The notes below the pieces were generated by a model. The model did not search any database. It was given only the letters and a program-made list of their open reading frames with translations, and was not told where the DNA came from. The position numbers were made by a program, and so were the translations under genes. From Devosia sp. A8/3-2 (GTDB lineage Bacteria; Pseudomonadota; Alphaproteobacteria; Rhizobiales; Devosiaceae), in NCBI GenBank assembly GCA_025452255.1, contig CP104974.1, forward strand, positions 3,698,156 through 3,762,155: DNA of 64,000 nt, in the 5' to 3' direction. Positions 21,995-32,218 of this stretch are shown here, piece after piece; the first letter of the stretch is position 1, and every line of letters begins with the position of its first letter.

Positions 21995-22793
21995 ATGGCG
22001 CGCCTCCGTGTGGTCATTCCTGCTCTCGTGCATGCATTCATCAAGAGCAAGACCGAATATCCCGGCGCCACGGTGTTGGGCTGGCTGTCGCAATTCGCCT
22101 CCTATGGCGCCATGTATACAGCCATTTCGCTGATCTCGGCCCGTTTCGGCGCGCTGGGCGGCTGGCTCTGGCCGGACATGGCCCTGCTCCTGTCCTTTCA
22201 TCTGCTTGCCTATTCACTCGGGGCGTCGCTGAGCTTCACGCAGTTCCGCGCAGTCGAGGAAAAGGTTCGGCTAGGCACATTCGACGCCATTCTGGTCAAG
22301 CCGATCGGGCCTTGGACCTTCCTGGTCTTTTCGGGCCTCAATATTGGCTATCTCGGCCACATCGTCACGGCGGTGGGCCTGATGGCTCGGGCGCTGAGCC
22401 GAGTCAGTATCGACTGGAGCATTCCGGGCATAGTCTATTTCGCCGCAACGTTGGTCAGCGCCGCCATGCTGGTCGCGGCGCTGATGACCATGATCGGCGC
22501 GACGGCCCTACTATGGGTGCGCTCCAATCACCTGTTCGCCATCTTCTTCGGCTTCTGGGAATTGGCCCGCTATCCGCTGACCATCTTCCCCTTGCCGCTG
22601 CAAGTGCTGATGCTGAGCGTGGCTCCCCGGGCTTCATGAGCTATGTCCCGGTCGCGGTATTCTCGGGCAAGGATGTGGCCTTGCTCGGCTCTGGGCCGGC
22701 CCGGCGGCGCTGTTGGCAGGGCCGCTTGCTGCTGGTCTTGCCATGCTCCATTGGCGTTATTGTCTGCGCAATTATCAAGGTGCCGGTGGCTGA
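21995..22793 (+). CDS. ABC-2-type exporter permease, PF06182-like, second subunit (frameshifted)
   Basis: About 265 residues. ATG 21995 follows GGGAGG. Conserved features are SKTEYPGATVLGWLSQF, the loop VRLGTFDAILVKPIGPW (the KP motif of the family) and LWVRSNHLFAIFFGFWELARYP. Breaks near 22630 and 22690 displace the last 50 residues; the corrected end reads AMLHWRYCLRNYQGAGG. The stop at 22791-22793 directly abuts the stop of the convergent kduI gene at 22794, with no spacer. Confidence 0.8.
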
Positions 22794-23634
22794 CTACCGG
22801 AGCTCGTCCATCTCGATTTTTCGACATCGGTATAGTCGACATTGTCGCCGGCCATGGCCCAGATGAAGGTATAGGCGCCGGTACCCGCGCCGGAATGGAT
22901 CGACCGGGGTGGTGACAACACAGCCTGTTCATTGCGCACGATCAGGTGCCGGGTTTCAGTGGGTTCCCCCATCAGGTGCACAACGAAGGCATCCGGCTTT
23001 AGATCGAAATAGAGATAGGCTTCCATGCGCCGGTCATGCACATGTGCGGGCATGGTGTTCCACACCGAACCCGGCGCGAAGCTGGTCAGTCCCACCACCA
23101 ATTGGCAGGTCTTGACGCTGTCGGCATTGACGAACTGGAAGATGGAGCGCTCGTTGGCGGTTTCTGGCTGCCCAGATCGAGCCGCTTGGCATCGCCCTGC
23201 CGGATCAGCTTGGTCGGATGACGCGCATGCGCCGGAGCGCTCAGCAGGTAGAACTTGGCCGGTGCGCCAGCATCGGCCGAGGCAAAGCTCACCTCCGCAG
23301 CGCCCATGCCGATATAGAGCATGTCGCGCGGGCCCACAGGATGGTCCGTTCCATCCACCGCAATCGTGCCGACCCCGCCGATATTGACCGCAATCAGCTC
23401 GCGCCGGTCCAGAAACCCGGCCGTGCCGGTTGGCTTGATCGCCTCCAGCGGCAGCGCCTTGCCGCCCGGCATGGCCCCGCCCACCGCCATGCGGTCATAA
23501 TGGGTATACGTCCAGTTGATCCCGCCCGGGGTGAACAATTCCTCGATCAGGAAATGCTCGCGCAGCTCATCGGTATTCATCCCTCCGGCGCTTACTGGAT
23601 CGATGGCGAAGCGGATATCGAAATCGGTGGTCAT
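22794..23634 (-). CDS. kduI: 5-dehydro-4-deoxy-D-glucuronate isomerase (frameshifted)
   Basis: About 279 residues, matching the usual 278. KduI is a cupin-fold, zinc-dependent enzyme interconverting 5-keto-4-deoxyuronate and 2,5-diketo-3-deoxygluconate in pectin/uronate breakdown. Visible: TTDFDIRFAIDP, LREHFLIEELFTPGG, YTHYDRMAVGGAMP, RRELIAVNIGG, PRDMLYIGMG, then HVHDRRMEAYLYFD, EQAVLSPPRSIHSGAGT and AMAGDNVDYTDVE. Breaks lie near 23160 and near 22822, where correction of an A-run gives the family-like end KIEMDELR. The last gene of the TRAP/GntR operon, which supports uronate use. Confidence 0.9.
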
Positions 23635-23636
23635 GG

Positions 23637-24386
23637 TCAGTCCTGTTTTGTCGTGGATTGTTGGCGCAGCCGCTGGCGATAGCGTTCTCGGCTCAGCGAC
23701 AGATGCTGGCGCATCGCCTCGCGCGCCGCTTCGGCGTCCTGCGCCGAGATAGCCCGGAGAATGGCGAGGTGCTCGCGCTGCAACCCCGTCTGGTATTCAA
23801 AGCTCAGCACGCTTTCGGTGCCCCATGGCGAGGCTACATCACAGGGAATGGTTCGGCTTCCCAGCCCGTCGAGAACCTCGATATAGAACGGATTGTTGGT
23901 TGCCTCGGCTATGGTCCGGTGAAAGGCGAAATCGGTCTTGCCGGTAGGAATGCCCAGCTTCAGCAACCGGCCGAACTCGTTCCAAGCCTCTCGGATTGCC
24001 GCTTCTCGGCTGGCGCTGCGCCGCAGGGCGGCAAGCCCGGCCGCTTCGATTTCGATACCCATGCGCACTTCGAGCACATTGATGGCCACCGAGATCTTGT
24101 TGGATTTGTCCGCCCCGATCGCGTTGAACGGCGTCGCTGCGTTGGCAACCACGAACACACCGGCGCCCTGCCGCGATTGCACCAGCCCATCGGCCGCCAG
24201 CGCCGCAATGGCCTCGCGCACCACGGTCCGACTAACGCCGAATATGGTGGTCATCTGGTTCTCCGTCGGCAGCTTGCCGCTGGCGTCATATTCACCCGTA
24301 CTGATGCGCTTGCGCAGCGTGTCGATCACCGAGTCCGCCAGCTTGGGCCGGCGTGCCGCGACAGCGTCGCTTCCGGAAAGGCTCAT
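23637..24386 (-). CDS. GntR-family (FadR/FCD) transcriptional repressor
   Basis: Intact, 249 residues from ATG 24386. The winged helix reads LADSVIDTLRKRISTGEYDASGKLP...GVSRTVVREAIAALAADGLVQSRQGAGVFV in the classic GntR arrangement. The FCD effector domain has RMGIEIEAAGLAAL, DFAFHRTIAEATNNPFY and REHLAILRAI, supplying the metal-binding Asp/His set. It lies between dctM (3-nt gap) and kduI (2-nt gap), so it is co-transcribed with the uronate genes and probably represses them like UxuR/ExuR (inference). Confidence 0.9.
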   Translation of the reverse strand: MSLSGSDAVAARRPKLADSVIDTLRKRISTGEYDASGKLPTENQMTTIFGVSRTVVREAIAALAADGLVQSRQGAGVFVVANAATPFNAIGADKSNKISVAINVLEVRMGIEIEAAGLAALRRSASREAAIREAWNEFGRLLKLGIPTGKTDFAFHRTIAEATNNPFYIEVLDGLGSRTIPCDVASPWGTESVLSFEYQTGLQREHLAILRAISAQDAEAAREAMRQHLSLSRERYRQRLRQQSTTKQD

Positions 24387-24388
24387 CG

Positions 24389-25672
24389 CTATCCCCTGAA
24401 CAAGGCCGGCAGCCAGAGCGACAGCGCCGGAATATAGGTCACGAGCCCCAATACGATGATGCCGGCCAGATAGAAGGGCCAGATGCTCTTCATCGCCTCC
24501 ATCACGGTGATTTTGCCCACCGCCGCGGCGACGAACTGCACCGGCCCAAGCGGGGGCGTATTGAGCCCGATGCCCAGATTGAGGATCATGATCACCCCGA
24601 AATGCACCGGATCGACCCCGAAAGCCTTGACCATAGGCAGGAAGATCGGCGTGGTGATGATGATCAGCGGCCCCATGTCCATGAAGGTGCCGAGCAATAG
24701 CAGCACGACATTGATCATCAGCAGCACCAGCAGTGGATCGCTGGAGATCGCTGCCATACCGGCCGTCAGGATCGTCGCCACCTTGAGATAGGCCATGAGC
24801 CAGCCGAACGAGGCGGCGGCCCCGATGATGAACAGCACCATGGCGGTGGTGCGCACTGCGCCCAGCACCGAATGCACGAACTCGCTCCAGTTGAGCGACC
24901 GATAGACGACCAGCGTCACCAGCAAGGCATAAAGCACTGCGATACAAGAGCTTTCCGTCGCGGTGAAAATGCCCGAGCGTACACCGCCGAAGATGATGAC
25001 GATCAACATCAGGCCGGGAATGGACACGAGAAAGAAATAGCCCGCCTTGCGCAGGCCGGGAAACGGCTCGGTCGGGTAGCCGCGTTTGACCGCCACCAGA
25101 TAGGCGGTAATGCTCAGCACGCCGGCCAACAGCAGGCCCGGAATGATGCCGGCCGTGAACAGGTCGGCAATGGAAATATTGCCGCCGCCGGAGAGCGAAT
25201 AGATGATCATGTTGTGGCTGGGCGGCAGCAGCAGCGCGATTAATGCTGCCATTGAGGTAACGTTGACCGCATAATCGGCGCCATAGCCGCGCGCCTTCAT
25301 CTGCGGGATCATGATGCCGCCCACTGCTGCGGCCTCCGCCACGGCCGAGCCGGAAATGCCGCCGAACAGCGTCGAGGCCGCGATATTGACCTGTCCCAGC
25401 CCGCCCCGCACATGCCCGATGATGGAGCCGGCAAACGAGATGATCCGCGCCGCGATGCCGCCGCGCATCATCAGGTCGCCAGCGAAAATGAAGAAGGGGA
25501 TGGCGAGCAGGCTGAATGCGGAGACGCCCGAATTGAGCTGCTGGAACACCACGACGGCCGGCCGGCCCGGGTAGACGATGGTGGCGAAGCTCGCGATACC
25601 GAGGCAATAGGCGATCGGCGTGCCAATCACCATCAATCCGGTGAATACGCCAAACAAGATCCAATATTCCAT
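24389..25672 (-). CDS. dctM: TRAP transporter large permease subunit
   Basis: Intact, 427 residues from MEYWILFGV. DctM has about twelve membrane helices and forms the transport channel of the Na+-coupled TRAP system. Signatures seen: IPFFIFAGDLMMRGG, STLFGGISGSAVAEAAAVGGIMIP, LIALLLPPSHNMIIYS and NLGIGLNTPPLGPVQFVAA. A further start would lie upstream inside dctQ and is not needed. The operon context with kduI points to uronate or 5-keto-4-deoxyuronate import. Confidence 0.92.
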   Translation of the reverse strand: MEYWILFGVFTGLMVIGTPIAYCLGIASFATIVYPGRPAVVVFQQLNSGVSAFSLLAIPFFIFAGDLMMRGGIAARIISFAGSIIGHVRGGLGQVNIAASTLFGGISGSAVAEAAAVGGIMIPQMKARGYGADYAVNVTSMAALIALLLPPSHNMIIYSLSGGGNISIADLFTAGIIPGLLLAGVLSITAYLVAVKRGYPTEPFPGLRKAGYFFLVSIPGLMLIVIIFGGVRSGIFTATESSCIAVLYALLVTLVVYRSLNWSEFVHSVLGAVRTTAMVLFIIGAAASFGWLMAYLKVATILTAGMAAISSDPLLVLLMINVVLLLLGTFMDMGPLIIITTPIFLPMVKAFGVDPVHFGVIMILNLGIGLNTPPLGPVQFVAAAVGKITVMEAMKSIWPFYLAGIIVLGLVTYIPALSLWLPALFRG

Positions 25673-25676
25673 AGGG

Positions 25677-26190
25677 TTAGGCCTCGGTGATCGTGGGATC
25701 GACCGGGATGTCATCGACCGGCTCGCCGGCCGAGCGCAGCAGGATGCGCTCGGCCGCAAACAGGCACATCAGCGCACCCGAGATCACGATGGGGAAATAG
25801 GTGAAAGAGGTCGGCAGGCCGAGCACCGGAATGCGCGTCGACCAGTAACGAACAACCAGTCCGCCGCCATAGAAGATCATTCCGAAGGCAAAGCAGAACA
25901 CGGCGATATCGCTGATGGCCCGCAGCCACGGCTTGGCGCCCCGCGGCAGCACATAGAGCAGCACGTCGAAGCCCATGTGGAAATTCTCGCGCACGCCCAC
26001 GGCGGCACCGAGAAAGATGAACCGAGTCATGATCATGATCGACCCCGCCTCGGTCCGGAGCCGGAGACTGGTTGATCACGAAGCGCATGAACACCTGATA
26101 GGCGACGATGGCTGTCATCGAAACAAGGCCGACGCCGGCAATCCAGAGCATGGCGTTCGACAGCTGCCCCAGCACGCGGCTGGTCGGCAT
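25677..26190 (-). CDS. dctQ: TRAP transporter small permease subunit (frameshifted)
   Basis: About 171 residues with four hydrophobic helices. The N-terminal frame gives SNAMLWIAGVGLVSMTAIVAYQVFMRFVINQSP; after a break near 26055 the second frame continues IMIMTRFIFLGAAVGVRENFHMGFDVL. VRENFHMGFD and FSLFPIV-type C-terminal residues (SFTYFPIVISGALM) are typical of DctQ. It sits 4 nt upstream of dctM and is preceded by a UUCG-capped hairpin after dctP. Confidence 0.85.
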
Positions 26191-26229
26191 AAGCCAGTTT
26201 TCATTGTTCAGTAGACCTCAAGGGCATGC

Positions 26230-26251
26230 GGCCGACGCCGAAGCGCCGGCC
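26230..26251 (-). promoter_or_regulatory. UUCG-tetraloop hairpin between dctP and dctQ
   Basis: On the minus strand a 9-bp stem (GGCCGGCGC with GCGTCGGCC, one G-U wobble) is closed by a C(UUCG)G tetraloop. It begins 17 nt after the dctP stop and is not followed by a U-tract. It probably stabilises the upstream dctP message or attenuates readthrough. Confidence 0.6.
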
Positions 26252-26267
26252 TCTGCTGAGCTAGCCT

Positions 26268-27241
26268 TCAGTCGCCTCGGATACGGGCAACCGAGTCCTG
26301 CAGCTTGGGATCGGTCACGTATTTCTCGTAGACCGGCTTCATCGCATCGATGAAGGGCGCCTTGTCGACTTCGTTGATCACCGCCCCCAACGCTTCCACC
26401 TTGGCCTTGGATTCCACTTCCTTGGCGGCCCACAGCTCACGCTGCTTGGCGACCGATTCCTTGGCAGCTTCGCGGAACAGCGCTCGGTCTTCCGGCGTCA
26501 GCCCGTCCCAGACGATCTTGGAGATGACCAACACTTCGGGCACCATCAGGTGCTCGTCGAGCGAGTAATATTTGGCCACCTCCGCGTGGCCGGCAGTGTC
26601 ATAGCTGGGGTAATTGTTCTCGGCCCCATCGATGACGCCGGTCTGAATGCCCGAATAGACTTCGCCATAGGGCATTGGCGTGGCATTGCCGCCAAAGGCC
26701 GCGACCATGTCCACGAAAATATCGGACTGCATGACGCGCATCTTCATGCCCGCCATGTCGGCCGGCGTATTGATCGGCTTTTCGCTATTGTAGAACGAGC
26801 GGGCGCCGCCGTCGTAAAAGGCGAGTGCCACCACGTCCACGGCATCGAACGCGGCCGAGATTTCTTCGCCGATCGGGCCGTCCAGCACGGCATGGAAGTG
26901 ATCGGCGGAGCGGAAAATATAGGGCAATTGCGTCACCGTCGCTTCGGGCACTGGGTGCCGAAGGCGCCGATCGAGATACGGTTGAGATCGATCACGCCGA
27001 ACTGGGTCTGTTCGATCGTGTCCTTTTCCTCGCCGAGCTGGGCGGAGTGAAACACTTCCACCGAATAGCGGCCGCCGGTCTTTTCGCTCAGCAGCTCGCC
27101 GAAATGCTTGACCGCTTCGACCGTCGGATAGCCGTCCGGATGGGTATCGGACGAGCGCAGCACCGTCTGGGCGCTGGCGGTCGAAACCATCAAGGTTGCA
27201 GCGACGAGCGCCGTCGCTGCCAGTTTAGGCAGTTGAAACAT
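26268..27241 (-). CDS. dctP: TRAP transporter solute-binding protein, DctP family (frameshifted)
   Basis: About 324 residues. ATG 27241 follows GGGAGGATACC. Signal peptide [23 protein letters not shown]. DctP features: [37 protein letters not shown], then after a break near 26945 [21 protein letters not shown] (containing the conserved ligand Arg) and [13 protein letters not shown]. Periplasmic receptor of the TRAP system. Ligand inferred to be a uronate because of kduI and the GntR repressor downstream. Confidence 0.9.
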
Positions 27242-27367
27242 GGTATCCTCCCTCGTGCATGTCCGCGCCGGCCTCGTCCTCCACGACAAACCGGCGCCCC
27301 TTCTAGATGGCCGGCGCCAAGCGCCCGGGACTATGGGAACAGTCAAGAATGCGCCTGTCGAAGTCAA

Positions 27368-27392
27368 CATACAAAGTCCACCTACTTGTATG
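27368..27392. promoter_or_regulatory. Inverted repeat in the divergent uronate promoter region
   Basis: CATACAA (27368-27374) and TTGTATG (27386-27392) are perfect 7-bp arms around 11 bp. The site lies midway between dctP (minus) and the cupin gene (plus) in the gap 27242-27505. TTGTATG-type half sites are common for FadR-type GntR regulators, so the local GntR protein is the obvious candidate. Confidence 0.5.
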
Positions 27393-27505
27393 ATGAATTG
27401 TGCCGACCCGATCCGTGCATCCCATTCACAAGATCAAAGAAGATAACCCTACTAATCAGAACGGCGAAACTGACCTATCCTTGTAGCCAACCCAAAGGAC
27501 CCCTC

Positions 27506-27899
27506 ATGAAAATTCAACGCGCAGGCACCCAGCCCTCCACCAAGGGGCCCCGCGACTGGTTTACCGGCACGGTCAGGATCGATCCGCTTTTTGGGGTCGA
27601 AGCGCCCAGCGCCATGGCGGCCAACACGGTGACCTTTGAGCCCGGCGCGCACAGCTCGGCATATTCATCCGCTCGGGCAGACGCTCATCATCCTTACCGG
27701 AAGAGGCCTCGTTCAAAGGGCCGATGGCCCTATCGAAACCGTGTTGCCCGGCGATGTGGTGCGATTTGGCCCCGATGAGAAGCATTGGCATGGCGCCAGT
27801 CCCGACATTGCGATGAGCCACATCGCCATCCGGGAAGAACTCGACGGCAAGGTCGTGGAATGGATGGAGCAGGTCAGCGACGAACAATACGGCCGCTAA
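27506..27899 (+). CDS. Cupin-domain protein (frameshifted)
   Basis: About 130 residues. Start [20 protein letters not shown], then after a break near 27655 the metal-binding cupin motif [17 protein letters not shown] and the second motif [17 protein letters not shown], ending EEWMEQ-like sequence [15 protein letters not shown]. It resembles small single-domain cupins annotated as carboxymuconolactone- or mandelonitrile-lyase-like. Its role beside the uronate genes is unclear, and it does not look like KdgF. Confidence 0.8.
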
Positions 27900-27939
27900 G
27901 ATTTCCAGCCGGTCATCCGACAGCTTGAGGAGAAACGAC

Positions 27940-28918
<979 letters not shown>

Positions 28919-28925
28919 ATTGGCT

Positions 28926-29942
28926 TCAGGGGCCACTCCCTGCCCGATTGGCGCGCACGATCAGATAGATGAGATAGGGCGCGCCCAAGGCTCCGGTCAC
29001 TACGCCAACTGGGTAACGCATCGGCAGGAGGAACTGGCCGACATAATCGCCCACCAGCACAAGCGTCGCGCCAACCAGTGCGGCAGGGATCAGTAGCGAG
29101 CCGCGCGGCCCCACGATGCGGGCGGCGATCGGGCCGGAGAGGAAGGCAACGAAGGCGATCGGTCCGGTTATCGCGGTCGCCGTCGCAATCATGCCGACGG
29201 CGGCGATGATCACCGTTACCCGCGTGCGGCCGACCCGAACGCCCAAAGCGGCGGCTGTATCATCGCCCAGTCGCAGCAGTTCCAGTTCACGGGTGCGACT
29301 GAGCAGCAGCCCCCGAAAACCACCAATGCCCCGAGAAGCGGCAGCGCCTGACTGAGTTGGGCGCCATTGAGGCTGCCGGTCAGCCAGCGCAGCGCCTCCT
29401 GCAGGTTCCAGTCCGGCGCTCGGGACAGAATATAGGCGATCACGCTTTCCAGCATTGCCGAAATGCCGATGCCAATCAGGATCAGCCTTGTTCCGCCCGC
29501 GCCCTTCCTGAAGGCCAGCACATAAACGAGCAGCGCTATGGCGAGGCCGGCGATGACCGCGAACAGCGCCACGGTCGGTCCGCTCAGCGACAGGACGACA
29601 ATGGCGAAGACAGCGGCGGCGCTGGCGCCCGAGCTGATGCCGATAATGTCCGGGCTGGCCAGAGGATTGCGCAGCATAATCTGGAACGCGACGCCGCCTA
29701 GCCCGAAGCTCAGCCCCGCGAGGATCGCTAGCACAGCCCGCGGCAACCGCAATTGCCCCACGGTGAAGCTGGCGCCGCCCACCTGCTCGCCCAGCAGCAC
29801 GCGAATAACATCGCCCGGCGGCGTGAAGGATTGGCCCAGTGACAGAGTCAGCGCAGAATAGTACTGCCACCGGGGTCAGCAGAATGGTGGTCACCAACCC
29901 ATAGTGGCGCAACTGGCGGGCGCGCGTGGCGGTCAACGGCAT
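28926..29942 (-). CDS. Iron-siderophore ABC transporter permease, FepG/FecD type (frameshifted)
   Basis: About 338 residues, FecCD family with roughly ten helices. The middle frame reads LRLPRAVLAILAGLSFGLGGVAFQIMLRNPLASPDIIGISSGAS, the diagnostic FecCD block. The end reads VTGALGAPYLIYLIVRANR in another frame. Breaks near 29860 and 29310. The start (ATG 29942) follows the FepD-type stop by two bases, with GTG 29948 as an alternative. Convergent with the aldo/keto reductase, leaving 7 bp between stops. Confidence 0.88.
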   Translation of the reverse strand: MPLTATRARQLRHYGLVTTILLTPVAVLFCADSVTGPILHAAGRCYSRAAGRAGGRRQLHRGAIAVAAGCASDPRGAELRARRRRVPDYAAQSSGQPGHYRHQLGRQRRRCLRHCRPVAERTDRGAVRGHRRPRHSAARLCAGLQEGRGRNKADPDWHRHFGNAGKRDRLYSVPSAGLEPAGGAALADRQPQWRPTQSGAAASRGIGGFRGLLLSRTRELELLRLGDDTAAALGVRVGRTRVTVIIAAVGMIATATAITGPIAFVAFLSGPIAARIVGPRGSLLIPAALVGATLVLVGDYVGQFLLPMRYPVGVVTGALGAPYLIYLIVRANRAGSGP

Positions 29943-29944
29943 TG

Positions 29945-30987
29945 TCACAATTCGCGGATCCGCTGTTGCATCACCACCCAGACGAAGAAGGGCGCGCCGA
30001 TAAAGGCGGTGACGATGCCGACATCAAGCTCGGCGGGCCGGGCAACGATGCGTCCGGCGATATCGGCGGCTAGGAGCAGGCAGGCGCCGCCCAGCGTGGA
30101 AAATGGCAATAGCCAACGATAATCCGGCCCAACTAGCAGGCGGCACAGATGCGGCACGACCGGGCCCAAAAGCCGATGGGACCACACACGGCAGTCGTGG
30201 CCCCGCACAGCAGGATCGCGCCCAGCGCCGCCACCGCGCGGGCCGGGGCGACCCGTTCGCCCAGCCCGGCCGCCAGTTCGTCGCCCAGCGCCAGCGAGTT
30301 CAGCCGGCGGGCCGAGAGCAGGCCGATGGCGAGGCCCACCGCCAGAAACGGCATGACCGGCAGGATGCGCTCGAAGGTCGCCCCGCCTACCCCGCCGATC
30401 TGCCGAGAGCGGATGCCGCCGGCGATATCGTTGCGCGGCAGCACCACGGCTGTCACCAGCGACGAAAAAGCGATCGAGGTGGCGACGCCTGCAAGCGCAA
30501 GCTTGAGCGGCGTTGCGCCGCCACGTCCCATAGAGCCGATGGTGTAGACAAAGGCCGCCGTAAGCCCGGCGCCAGCAATCGCGGTCCAGATATAGGCATC
30601 GGCCGAGGCGATATTGAACCGAGCCACTCCGATGACGACGGCGAGCGAGGCGCCGGTGTTGACCCCCAATATGCCCGGGTCGGCGAGCGGATTGCGCGTC
30701 ACGCCCTGCATGACGGCGCCGGCAAGCCCAAGTGCCGACCCGGCCAGAACGGCCAGCAATGTCCGCGGAATGCGCAATGCGACGGCGGCTCGGCCGATCG
30801 TGTCACGTCCGTCGGCAAGGGCCGCGACAATGTCGGCCCACGCGACGTCACGCGAACCGATGGTGACCGAAAGCGCGCCAAGGCCGCCAAGGAGTACAGC
30901 AAGCCCTATCAGCCACAGGCTCCGCACGCAGTTCGACCGCCCGGCGATGGATCGCCGGACGGAGGGATGCAGGCCGGGTGCCGTCAT
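29945..30987 (-). CDS. Iron-siderophore ABC transporter permease, FepD/FecC type (frameshifted)
   Basis: About 347 residues. RIPRTLLAVLAGSALGLAGAVMQGVTRNPLADPGILGVNTGAS is the family block, and LGERVAPARAVAALGAILLCGATTAVCGPIGF continues, after a break near 30175, as LGPVVPHLCRLLVGPDYRWLLP and VTAFIGAPFFVWV. Its start ATG overlaps the stop of the binding-protein gene (30984-30987). No ATPase gene for this importer is visible in the window. Confidence 0.9.
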
Positions 30988-31981
30988 TGAGGTTTCTTGG
31001 CCGCCTCGGCGAGCAGTGCCAGATAATCATCGAGCACCCATGAGATCGATAGTGGCGTCGGATTGGCCGCCGTGCCCACCGGGTTGCCACCCGGGATAAC
31101 CGGGGCGCCATTCGCCACGGCCGGCATTCTGGCCAGCAGCGGATTGGCCTTGAGCGCGTCCAGAAGCTGCTGGTCGCCATAGGTCACGATGATGTCGACA
31201 TCATCGAAAATATCGATCCGCTCCGCACTCACCGATCCCGAGAACTTGCCCGGCGCGGTCGCCTCGGCAACGCTTTGCGGCGAGGCCATCCCCAAATCGG
31301 CGAAGAATTTCACCCGCGTATCATTGGTCGTGTAGAAATTGATGGCGCTGAGATCCGACGCATTGAGATGGGTGGCGAACAGCGCCGCCTTGTCCTTGAG
31401 TTCGGGATATCCGGCGACCGCGCCTGCAATCTCGGCCTCGATGCTCGAGATCAGCGCCTCCCCTTCGGCGGACATGCCGAGGCCCGCACTATTGAGGCGG
31501 ATCATGCCGCGCCAATCGGTGGACCGGGGGCGTCAGGAAAGGCAATGACCGGCGCGATCTGGCTCAGCGTATCGTAATCAGCCCGGCTGAGGCCGGAATA
31601 GGCGGCCGGGATCACATCCGGCTGGGTGGCGGCGACCGCCTCGAAATCGATGCCATCGCCCTCGTCGAACAGCACTGGCGTATCGGCGCCGAGTTCAGCC
31701 AGCTTCTCCGCCACCCGGGGCAAAAGCCCGTCGCCATCGTCGTCACCGAAATTGGCCTTGGCAAAGCCAACCGGCACGATCCCCAGCGCCAACGGCACCT
31801 CGTGGTTGGCCCGGGCCACCGTCGCTACCCGCTCGGGTTTTTCGGCAATGATCGTCGTGCCCAGTGCGTGCTCGATGGTGATAGGAAAAGCCGGACCACC
31901 CTGTGCCGAGGCGGAATCGAGGGCGAGGATCGACAGGCATGCCGCGACCAATGGTGCGGAAAAGCCAAACAGCCGCAGCAT
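30984..31981 (-). CDS. Iron-siderophore ABC transporter substrate-binding protein (frameshifted)
   Basis: About 332 residues. Signal peptide FSAPLVAACLSILALDSASA. FepB/FecB-like class III binding protein: HALGTTIIAEKPERVATVA, YSGLSRADYDTLSQIAPVIAFP, and after a break near 31505 FDDVDIIVTYGDQQLLDALKANPLLARMPAV. First gene of a three-gene importer operon divergent from the TonB-dependent receptor. Confidence 0.88.
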
Positions 31982-32082
31982 GAGGCAAGGTCTCCTGATA
32001 AAAGTGGACTTTCAATTTCAGGTTTAGATCGGCTCCGTCAACTGCAATGCTTGCCGCGCGGTGAACAAACGCAAATCTCCCA

Positions 32083-32100
32083 TGGTTTCGTACAAAACCA
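32083..32100. promoter_or_regulatory. Inverted repeat between the siderophore importer and receptor genes
   Basis: TGGTTT (32083-32088) and AAACCA (32095-32100) with a six-base spacer, in the 237-bp divergent gap 31982-32218. It is a candidate site for the PchR-like AraC regulator downstream or for an iron regulator. I see no clear Fur box. Confidence 0.35.
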
Positions 32101-32218
32101 CCGGATTTTACAATACCAGACAAATACGCTCAAGTTACTAGCACAGGCCGGCCACACGGCACCGAACAGGGTGGCGATCCGGTCGCTGCTGTAGCCACAC
32201 CAAATTCTGGAATTGAAG

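Noticed and set aside
23637-25664. A 675-residue apparent fusion upstream of the GntR domain
   Set aside because: Only the last 249 residues are real; the upstream part is dctM read in the wrong frame, and dctM is intact in its own frame.
27506-27899. KdgF (unsaturated galacturonate-processing cupin)
   Set aside because: Although next to kduI, the sequence around both cupin motifs resembles a different small-cupin group.
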